Positions 23,051 to 33,100 of a stretch of DNA of 57,550 bases are shown here, piece after piece. The stretch lies in the NCBI GenBank assembly GCA_001584585.1, contig LSYV01000032.1:280405-337954 (forward strand), in the 5' to 3' direction. Position 1 is the first letter of the stretch; each line of letters starts with the position of its first letter. A program made the translations under genes and the position numbers. Below the pieces are notes generated by a model. The model saw only the letters and a program-made list of their open reading frames with translations. It was not told the origin of the DNA and searched no databases. The DNA is from Gonium pectorale. Its lineage: Eukaryota; Chlorophyta; Chlorophyceae; Chlamydomonadales; Volvocaceae.

Positions 23051-23737
23051 CTAGGAGAGATCTGCTAGGCGCTCCGCGCAGGCAAGGCTCTCTCGCCCAG
23101 TCTGGAGCGAAACGAGAGAGCCTTGGCCGCGTTCGCGGAGCAGGCTTGCCAGGGCACCATCGCCAGCGCAAGGGTCTAGGATGGAGACCGAGCGACTGGC
23201 ATCAAGGTGATCCAGCAGTAGATCTAGGGCCGCGGCCGTGGGCGCGGGCCCTGCCGTCGAGGTGTGACTCGGACGGTCGGGAAAGACAGCAGCGAGCTCC
23301 GCAGGGCAGCCCAGGTTGAGGAGGGCAGCGCCGCGGGCACTGGGGGAGCTGTAGTCCCAGATGTCGGGGATGTTCGCCAAGCCTGCCGGACCGAGGGTCG
23401 CGGCAAGGGCGTTAGTGCGTTGGCCGGCAGCCTGGGCCACGGCACGGGCGCCCTTGAGTGAGAGGCGCTCCATAGTGCCGTTCGTGTAGCGCGCCTCAAG
23501 ATGGTGAGGCCGCGATTCAGGTCCAAGGTAATGCAGGGTGCCGCGCAGCTCAATCATGGCGCCTGTGGCGGCATCCCTGGCCCGCCGTAGGCAGGGTGCA
23601 TTATCCAGGCCCTCCGCTGCCCGTAGGGTCTTAGGGCTGGCTGCCGGCGATACCGCGCCATGCACGCAGTATGTCGTGACAAAGTAGTAGTAGTAGTGGG
23701 TCGTATGCCCTGCCGCCCGTCTCCTCTTTTCCTTCAA
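23051..23737 (-). pseudogene. DIRS-type methyltransferase fragment, copy 2 (truncated, inverted)
   Basis: The minus-strand frame keeps the N-terminal part missing from copy 1 (GAMIELRGTLHYLGPESRPH ... MERLSLKGARAVAQ). It also keeps SAM motif I (SILDPCAGDGALASLL), but it breaks immediately after LLRERG at about 23128. The catalytic motif and C-terminal strands are lost and replaced by an unrelated 25-residue tail through a hairpin. The shared part (23128-23450) is about 99% identical to copy 1 in the opposite orientation. The first residues cross a (CTA)n tract (five Tyr codons), and the true start is uncertain. Not functional as a methyltransferase. Confidence 0.7.
23081..23127. repeat. Hairpin at the breakpoint of methyltransferase copy 2
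   Basis: AAGGCTCTCTCG (left arm) and CGAGAGAGCCTT (right arm) form a perfect 12-bp stem with a loop of about 17 nt. It begins exactly where copy 2 stops matching copy 1, so the catalytic half of the methyltransferase is replaced by this hairpin. It could be an element terminus or a trace of a fold-back rearrangement. Confidence 0.6.
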
Positions 23738-24109
23738 GTGGTGGGGTTACATATTAACCGCGCCCTTGTATCTTTCAGGCGTGTGCACCAGGGAGCGAGC
23801 TCAGCAGGGCCCGCTGCCGAACTGGAAATGACGACGGCGGTCACAGTGCATAGACAATGACATGGTCAAATTGAAACAATGGGCATTTTAGCAACGCATG
23901 TTGCAACATGTCGCAACAACATCTGAATCCAGTGGTTCCACGACGTGAGAAGCTGCCCAAAGCCAGGGCTCGGAAGCTGCAGACCTCAATCTCCCCTTTA
24001 TACGAATTAAATTACATGCATTGCAACGCCCTTGATCAAAGTTCGTCTCGGCCCAAAGACCGCAACAGAAAAGCGCCTGGAACCAGGAGCAGAAGCGCAC
24101 AACAACATT
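23738..24109. promoter_or_regulatory. Upstream region of the prominin-like gene
   Basis: A 370-bp interval between the inverted methyltransferase fragment and the ATG at 24110, less GC-rich than its surroundings. It contains a GCATGTTGCAACATG-like short palindrome near 23896-23911 and no obvious TATA box. It presumably holds the promoter and 5' UTR of the plus-strand gene. Confidence 0.4.
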
Positions 24110-27100
24110 ATGACAATAAACTTAGTTGCCACCGTGGTGATTGCGTTGCTGACTTGGAGCGCTAACAGCGACGCGGCGACGGACAACGGACTTGTCCAAG
24201 TCTCGGGTGGCAACGTCTCTATCGTGGGGCAGAATGGCAGCCGTCTCCATATATATCCGCCTGACGTGTCACAAGCACAGGTGGAAGACGCATGCCCCGA
24301 CGCGGCATGGAAGGTGATTGCGGGTTCCGTGCGACACTATGATGTGGGCGCCCCCTCGTTGGCCTCCCGGCGTAGTTCTACGTTCCCGCCATCTGCATCG
24401 GACGCCCGCTTCGCATCAGGACGTTGAAGGGAGTCCCGCCACGGGCGCCGGCGCCAGCCACCATTCCGTGGAGCCTGCCAAGACGTAACGCATGCAGGAA
24501 CATGCCGCATCTTGGCAGCTTTGTGGCCTTTCGTATGACGCGGTGCCACGAGTAAACACCCCGGGACACCGGGCTCGCATGTATCCCCTGCAGACGTGGA
24601 AGCTCCATCGCTCACCCGACAGCTTTGAGCCCTTCAACTGGACCCGTGAAGAGTGGAAGGCGTACATAGTGGTAGGCCGTGTCACTGGTGCAGAGGGGGC
24701 GGGGGGGGCGACCTCTGGCACTGACTTCCAGAGGCGCAGCCAAGTTGGGCCCGCCTGACCAAGTAATGGGATTGCTAACGCACGTCCATCCGATCTGGGT
24801 CGTGCGCGCACAGGGTCTTGCCCAGTTGACCCCGCTGAATTAAATGAAACCCCAACCCCAGCCCGTTCCGCTGGCAAGCGCCCTGTGTTACGTCGTGCGA
24901 ATATGCGTGCGTGCTTGTGAACAAGCTGCAAGCAAACAGACAAGGCAAACAGACTAGGCGAGGAAGGCGAGCGAGGCGAGGCAAACAGTCGAACAGCCGA
25001 GCAGTCTGGCATTCTAGCGTTCTAGCCGGCAGCCCAACAACCCATTACGCATAGTACCCGCTACCCGCTCCCGCTACACGACCCTGCTACGGGGCGCCCG
25101 CTGCCCTGGGGGACCCCGAGTGACTTAACGCTGCAATGGCGGCTGGGCTGACTGAGCTGGGCTGGGCTGGGCGCCCTGTGTTTGTGTGTGTTGAAAAGGA
25201 AAACGCATACGACGAGCGTTTGTGTGTGTGTGTGTGTGCCGTACATCTGTGGCCATGTCGTCGCTTTGGCACCTACGGTGCTGCCCCTGCTGTGCTGTGC
25301 TTGGTCTTTCTCACCTTCCTCGCCCCGCCCTCGCCCTTGCCCGTTCAGGACTACCCGTTACGCTCTGCCGGCCTTTCCATTGCGTTCCTGCTTATCGCGC
25401 TGGGTGCCCTCACCACGGTGCTCGTCTGGTGGGTGCGGTCAGTGCGTTCACGAGAGGCGCACCCTGACGGGGATGGAGAACGTGTGTACATACATGGCAG
25501 GTGCAGGCAAGCGATGAGCCTGATCGGCGCTTGTGAGTGCATGCCCTAGCTGGGTAGGGGACCCGGAGCCACGCCAAGATGGATCTGGACGGCTTCGCTG
25601 CACATCAAACGCTTCCTCCTCACTCAGGTGCATGCGGCAGCCAAGCTGCCAACCAGTAACAAGATAACGTAACGGCGTCGCTCGGCCCGTCTCCTACCGT
25701 ATCAAACTTTTGCAGATACGGTGCTTTGCGCCACCCTTCCAGTCCTCCCGCTCTTCCCCCCTCTATCTCTCTCGTTTCTCATTCATTCGCTGCTACCCGC
25801 GGCGGCCGCCCGTCCATCCCACCCCAGGCGCCTGGTGCAGTGGTGTGTGGGCTGCAGCGCGTCGTGCCGCCGGTGCTGCTCTGTTGGCTCCGAGGATAGC
25901 TCCTTCTTGTCCGACACCAAGCACACATACTTGAAGGTCGGCGCGCGGGAAAGTGGAACGCGCGCGGGAAGGCTCAGCCCCATAGCGCTTGGTCCCAGGA
26001 GGGGGAGTAGGGAGTCGCCGTTTCTAGCGCCGGCAAGTGGAAGGGACGTGAGACAGCGCACGTCCGCAGGCCCCGTCCAAACCATCGGCTCCTTCCGTTC
26101 CTTTCAAGCGCCCATACGCGTGCAATGGGTGGATGTCATGCACTGACCGCGCAAAACAATAGGACCAAACCTCACCTGTCGGGCTGTGCCTCACCCTCCT
26201 GGCCCATGCTGTCCGTCATGAACCAGGCCTGGATTTCTGTACTTGGGGGCCTGTGCCTGGCCATGGTAGTGTGGGGCATGCTGGCGCTGGACGCGGGGCT
26301 GATCCGGGCCTTCTGGGACGCCGCGCGCGCCGCGCTCGACTACGGCGGCGGCGTGGCCGACGGGATGCGGGGGCTGCAGGTGGGTGCGCTGCGGTGGTGG
26401 ATGGGACAGCTTTACAAGGTGGGCCACGCGGGGGGAGACATTTGAGGCGGCGGTGGCGGGGATGTGGTGGCAATTCTGTTGGGCAGGTCGGGCTGGATGG
26501 CGCATGAGGTCCAGATACGGTGATTTGGGGCGTTTGGTGTATGGGCGGAGCATTCCCTTCACAGTAGGCGGACTATCCATCTGAATAGCATATGTTGCAT
26601 GGAAGGAGGACAGGGTCGCTGTGAGCGATCAAGGCACGTAAGCGCGATGCCACTTTGGGGCAGAGCGGATGCGGCTATGCCGAGTTGCCGAGCCTCCCGC
26701 CGAGGAACCCTCCCGAACAAAAGTACATTCATCTCTCTCAACCCCGACGTGGCCCGCACCCCGCAGACCGACCTGGTCACGACTCTGCCATCTCAACTGA
26801 ACGACACGGTCAGCCTGGTAAACAGCTTGGTGGCCCCGGACGACATTGTGTCGCACGCAAAGGTGATGATGGGGTCGAGCCAGCACTCGCTCGAGTAATG
26901 GGGCGTATGCGCGCGTGCCGTCACGTGCACATTTGGAAGCAACTGGGCCTTGTGCCCAGAAGTCTGAGATCAAGGAACTTCAAAGGTCGACGTTCGTGAA
27001 CCATTCGACAAACATGTCCACCGCTTCAGCGAGCTTGTGCGAGCTCAGCCATGTCACCTGTCGCCGCTCCCCACCCGCCTCACTAAACGCCCCGCTGGCA

Positions 27101-30100
27101 CCGCAGACCGCCATCGACTTCACCGCGTCCAACCGGAACGCAACGGACGGGTGAGGAAACCGCGTGTGTGGCTGTGAAATGCAAGCCCTCAACATCGTGG
27201 CTTTTCATCCCTTTATCCTCGTACGGCTCCCCCAGTAGGAGGTGGCTGACACACCGCGCTCCTTGTTCCCCCGCCCCATCCATTTACCCGCAAGCCTGCT
27301 CTCCACCGCCACCTCCATGCTGAGCGCGCTCCGGGTCTCGCTGCTGCCCGGACTGACGGCACTGGCGGCTGAGCTCAGGAGCGACAGCAGCGTCCCGTCT
27401 GGCTCCGGCAGGTGGGGCCCACCCGGGGCCGGCGGTGACAGGGGCCGGTGGGGCCGGTCTGGGAACGAAGCACATGGGTGGAAACTCGCTCATCGTGGCA
27501 CTTTGGGTTTTGGGCTGCGGCGGCAGTCAGGGTGCATGCAAGGGTAATGGCATTCAGAAAGCAGGCACGCCCATAGCTCCGTCAGGACTCCTTTCGCTGC
27601 TGCCTGGTCTGATGGCCCTGGCGGTAAAAATGGGGGAAGCAGCAGGCAGCAGCCATGAGGGCGGCGTCCTGGCAAGGTGGGACAGGTGTGCCAGGGGTCC
27701 TGGTAAGGTGGGACAGGTGCGCCAGGGCTGCGGGACTAAGAAGCCCGGTAGGGGTCTGGCCATAAGCACACAGCATGTGTGCTGCGACGGCCAAACGGTT
27801 CTGCCCGCATGTGATCGCGCGACGCGCAGACGTGCCGGGCTGTCGTTGCCCCAACCTCCTCCTGGGCTACTGTTCATCATCTTGCTTCGCATATCCTCAT
27901 GCGGTGCCTGCAGGCGACGGCTGGCGGCCTCCCCGGAGACCTCGTCCGCGAGCTACCCGCTTGGCTCGCTGGCATCGCAGTTGGCGGACAGGCTGCCCAG
28001 CGTCGAGGCCGCGGAAGCAGCTCTGGGGGCCATGCGCAACTCGCTGCAGGCAAGTGTCACAGCCTTCAACATCAAATATCTGTCCGGAGGTCCAGTGGCG
28101 GGAAGGAGAGACGTGAATCGGGAAACGCAGAAGACCCGGAGCGCCGGCGTGTGTTTGAGATTGATCGGGTGTGCGGGTTGGCTATTGCCCGGCCCGGCCC
28201 TACGAGCTCGCCACCCTGCCTGGCGCAATGCCAGCAAACTGATCGCCTACCGGGACTCCAGCGCAAGCGTGTGCGCTCTGGGCCGTCGGGCGGCACCGGC
28301 GCATCAATCCGGCCAGATGCCAGCAAGCTCCCCTTCACCGAGCTGTGGGTGCGTGTGCGCACGCCCCAATGACGTCCTCACGTATGTTTGCATGTAGGAC
28401 CTCGAGTCGGTGCTGCAGCCGGTGGCCTCCTCCGCCTCGCCGCCCAGCCCCGCGGCCCTGGTGGCGCTGTCCGCCGCCCTCAGCGCCACACGCCTGCCGT
28501 CCTGGCAGGCGCAACTGGCTGATCTGCTCGACGCGCTGCAGGCGAGCGAGTCCGCAATGTTGTGTAAACGGGTCTTTGTGGGGTGGCTGACAAGTGGCCC
28601 CGGTCGCAATGGCCAAAGGGGACCGTCAGCAGCGACCCAACCCACTTCTGGGGTCAGTTGTAGTTGTGTTCGTAGCGCCGCCCCCACGACGCTCATGCCA
28701 GTGTCCACAACACGTTCACCTTCCCACCTCCCAGGACTATGACGCTTCCCGGGACCCCAGCACCTACGCGCCTGTAGCCGACGCGACGCGCCAGGTGGTG
28801 GCAGGTGGGGAGGGTTGTCCATGCGGGTGGTCTCGCAAGGCGGCTTCATGTATGCTGAAATTCGGCTGCCAAAGCCGGCAGATGGGGCCTCGCGCAAAGC
28901 AGCAAGGCTTGGTTGCAGCATCCCCCCCACCGCCCCCCGGAATGCTCTTTCCTACTCCCCGCCGGCCGCCAGGCGCCAAGCCCCTGACTGCGGCCGCCAC
29001 CTCCCAGCTCATCGCCAAGGCCCAGCGGCTGGGTGCCGACTTCCGAAAGGGGCCGCTGCAGGCGTTACAGGTGCGTAACAAGTAGGGCGGCCACGCATCG
29101 GCAACGCACGGCGGCAGCGAAAGACGCGACTTCAACGCTGGCGTGGGATCGGTACAAAGCGTGATAGTATGGCTGACGTCTTGCCAGTCCGTGCATTCGT
29201 GAGTGCTCTCCGTCTTCATGGATTCCGTTTTCTTGGATAGCGGTGCAATGCGCCTGTGGCTCGGTCACACCAGCGGGCCCCTTACATGCCTGACCATGCT
29301 GTGCGCGTGTCTCCTCCCGCCACCTGCCAGCCTCGCTCGTCCTGTGTCGCGCGCAAAGCCCTGTTACCCCGCAAGTCTCCTGGTCCCCGACCCTTTGCCA
29401 CCTCCCGCGAAGGCTCTGCAAGCCCATCTGGGCAACATCAGCGCCAATGTGGTGGATGTGGGCGCGTGGAACGTCAGCCTCAGTGGAGACGCGTCGGGCG
29501 GGGTGAGGGACGAGCTGAGCTGAATGGACTCCGCCTCGCCTCAGCCAGCAGTGCCCCGTACCGGGGGCCTTTGTTGGTGCGCCTCAACAGTTACAGACAT
29601 ATAGGTACAACGACAAAAACAGCAAACGGCGGGTGTGTCACCCTGGCGCGAGGTTCAGGGGAGGGGAGGCCCCGCCACCATGCAGGCAGCTAGGCCGTGG
29701 CTGCTGACAAACGGGCGTTGGCCGCTGCCACGCAGGCGCGCACGATAATGGTCTCGGAGCTGGTACGGCAGGTTCTCGACTACGCGCAGCGGCTGCCAGC
29801 GGCAGCTGCCAACGGAACTGCGGTGGGCGGGGGCGGGCGCCGCTCGGTTCTCCAGGCTCCTTCGGTCCCTGCGGAGGTGGCCGGCTTCTCGACGCAGGTG
29901 CAGACTGTCGAACGTGGTGCGGGTGGTTGCTGGGCGGGGGCCATGCGCGATGCCTGAGAACAGCACGAAACTGGGTGCGCTGGCACGATATTGACCTGAC
30001 GCGATGGACACCCTGCCTAGGAGTACGGGAATGTGGGCCCCGGCGGATCATCGATCATGCCCCCAGGCATTTCTGCAGCCTTCGCTCGACGCTCCCCGCT

Positions 30101-33100
30101 CTCCTTGCGCAACTCGTTAACCCTTCAGCAACTGGCCGAGGTCGGCGAGCTGGTCGCGACCCTTAACACCTCCATCGCATCTCTGGCCTCGGCTATCATC
30201 GACCTCGCCGCCGTCTCCGCCGCCGGCCCAGACCCCTCCGCCGCCATCGGCGCCATCAGCTCCTCCCTGCGCCCCGCGCTGGCCGCCCTCGTCGGCCCCA
30301 CCGCGGCCCTCTCGTCCGCGCTGTCGGCTCACACAACATCCGCCACCGCCGGCACCCTGGCGACGCTGCGCGACGCTGCCGTCGCCGCAGGCGGCCCCGT
30401 CGCCGCCGCCGTCACGGCGCTCAACGACAGCCTACCCGGGGATCTGCCGTCGCTGGCGGCGGCAGCCCGGGCCCTGGAGGGTCCCGCATCGACCCTCGGG
30501 TCGGCGGCGGCGACGCTCAACGACACTCTGAGCGACAGCGCCACGTGGGGTACCTTGCAGGGCGGGGAGTCGGCCCTGGTCAAGGCGACGGAGGACCTGG
30601 GCCTTTACACGTCCCTGGTCGACTCGGTGGGTGGCACTCAGCAGCCGTACCCTATTGTCCACAATGTATTCCGGCTAGCAGGTCACAGTACCTACCATGG
30701 TGCGACACCAGGGTTGTGTATTAGTAGTGCGGAATGCATGCGCATTTGAAAGGATGGAGTGCCAACCAGCTTGTCCCGATACTTGCTGTCTGGGATGACT
30801 CTGCCGGCGCTGCGTGCAAATCTCGCAGCTTCCAAGCTCCGCCAGCATCGAGTGGACTCTGAGGCAGGCGGCCGGGGACGTCACGGACACGGTGCGATCG
30901 GCTGTCGTACTTACTGTATAAGGATTCGCCCATCCCATGCATGGGCCGCGCGGTGCGGCTTGGCCCGCCAGGTGGGGGGCGGACAGGACACGGTCGACTG
31001 GGGCTCGCAGCCTGTCCGCTGCTCGCTGCCCCCTGTGGTGGGTTGCATGGCTGGTATCGAGCGTCTGCACCGCCGTGTTGAAAAGGAACAACGCATACGA
31101 CGAGCGTAAGCGCGAAAGTGATGATGTCGTTGTAGGGCCCAGCTCCAGAAGTAGTCGAAGGGGTGATGTCCCTGCACCGCAGTGTGGCCTTTGGGCTGAA
31201 CCCGTCCGCCTGTTCGCATCTCGCTTGTGATTTCATTGATTGGCTGCAGGTTGCTGACCTGTCCGGCGATGTGCTGCGGGTGGCCAAGGACGCCAGCGGC
31301 GCGCTGGGCTCGGCCATTCGCACGCTGCAGGTAGACGAGGGCGGCGTTGTGGATCTGATGCGCTACGCTGCGTGTCATGGTCACATGCGCAACGACCGGA
31401 CGCTAGGAGGTCACCGTTTCGCAGTGCCTCTACAAGAGTCCAACAGCCGTTGTACTGTTATTGTCGGGCAATGGGCGCTGACTGGGAGGGTTTGGGTTAC
31501 GAGATACCGCCTCGTCGCCGTACGGGCTTGGAAGCGGGGATCGTGGTTGCTGCTCGATTATTGAAGCCGCGTGCCCTCTCGCTCCTTGGTGTCCCACACA
31601 GACCGACGTGCTGGCGCGCGGGGAGGACTTCGTGGACAGCTACAGTGACGGCGCGGAGCGGGCTAACCAAATCGTGTATGCGGTATGTGTGCCGAGGCCT
31701 GGGGCCTGGGGAGGGTGGGGCGGGGGGCCGATTACGGTACGTACAGCTGGCATGAGTATGGCTGGCCATGAAACTTGGCTCGCTGGCGGTGGTGAGGCGA
31801 CACGGAGATGGCCAGACGCATTACGGATGTGGGCCGCAGGGGACCGAGGGACAGGGCATGTGGGGTGACCAGCTGCAGCGGGTGTACCTGCCACCGTTGG
31901 CGCAAGCAAATGGGCCCAGCGGCGCTCCGCCCTCTGCACACACAAGCCGTCCATAAGGTCCTTGCCGCGCGCGCGGCATGAGCGTGCCGGCGCCGCTGTT
32001 TTGCACCAACCGCGGTGGCTGACATCCAAGTAGATAGCGACGCTCTCCGCCCCCCAACCCGCCCTCCGCAAAGGTCTGGATGGCTGCGTGGGGCCTGGTC
32101 GCGGCGCTGCTCCTGCTGCTGCTGCTGCTGTCGGTGTGGGCCAACTGGCCCATGGGTCTGGTGGCCTCGCTGTTGGTACTGCTAGCGGTCCTTGCGGCGA
32201 GCCAGGTGAGGGGGTCTCACGCACGCCGGGGCAGTACCGTAGTGCGGACTAAGTTGGGCGGATGTGTCCAGCCCTGCGGTCATGTCTTGCCATGGCGGAA
32301 CCAGCTGCGATTGTTTGCGGATGATACCTATATCTGCCGCAGAGGGTTTACTCAGGGCGGGCGGGCGCGACTGTACCCTATGCGCTGGTGTGCGTAATGT
32401 GTGTTGGAGGTATGTGGGGGGTACCGAATGGTGAATCCCATCGATTCGGTTGTCTTTGGCCTGCCCCCGGCCCCCCGCTCATCGGCGTGCCTCGCATTCA
32501 ACCCCAGGTGCTGTGCTCGGTGCTGGCTCTGGGCATGGCAGCGGTGGCCGACGGCTGCCAGCACGTGGAGCGGCTGGCGCTGCAGCAGATTGTGCAGGTA
32601 GCTAGGTTTGTGCGCTTCTGTATGAGCTGGGCGGTCGCATTGTTTATTTGTGGTTGGCATTGCGCCTTGCCTCGCCTCGCGTTTGGCTTGATTCGCGTGC
32701 AACCACCGTGGTTCGGCCCAGCTAGCTTCGCGGCCCCTCTCACCCCATCAATCCGGAAGGCCGACATCTGCACGCGCGGTGCTTACGTCACCCCGCCCGG
32801 CCTACTGGTGCCGCCCCCGCCGCTGCCACCCCACTGACCGCAGCACACCTCCAACCCCAAGCTGGCCGTCATGATGTCGTACTACCTCTTCCGCGTGCCA
32901 GCCAGCCAGGAGGCGGGGCTGCAGGTGGGGGGTTGGAGGGATGGAGAGGCGGGGCGAGGGGTGTGCCCGCGCCACCGCGCGCGACCTCGTATCACGGCAG
33001 AGGCACGTGCGTCTGCTCCCTGACTGCTGCTCTTGACCGGACGGCATCTAGGAGTCGGGGCTGAGCTGCAGGTGGGGGGCAGGGTGGGGCGGAGGGTGCG

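Larger units (their letters stand above)
24110..26379 (+). other. Signal peptide, TM1, Cys-rich loop and TM2 of the five-TM protein
   Basis: Exon 1 begins with a signal peptide (LVATVVIALLTWSANSDA, likely cut near residue 21). Exon 2 encodes a Trp-rich pre-TM segment (FEPFNWTREEWKAYIV). Exon 3 is TM1 (AGLSIAFLLIALGALTTVLV). Exon 4 gives the cytosolic cysteine cluster CVGCSASCRRCC directly after the membrane, as in prominin. Exon 5 is TM2 (SVLGGLCLAMVVWGMLALDA). The TM1 exon joins the cysteine exon within one Trp codon (TG|G). Confidence 0.7.
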
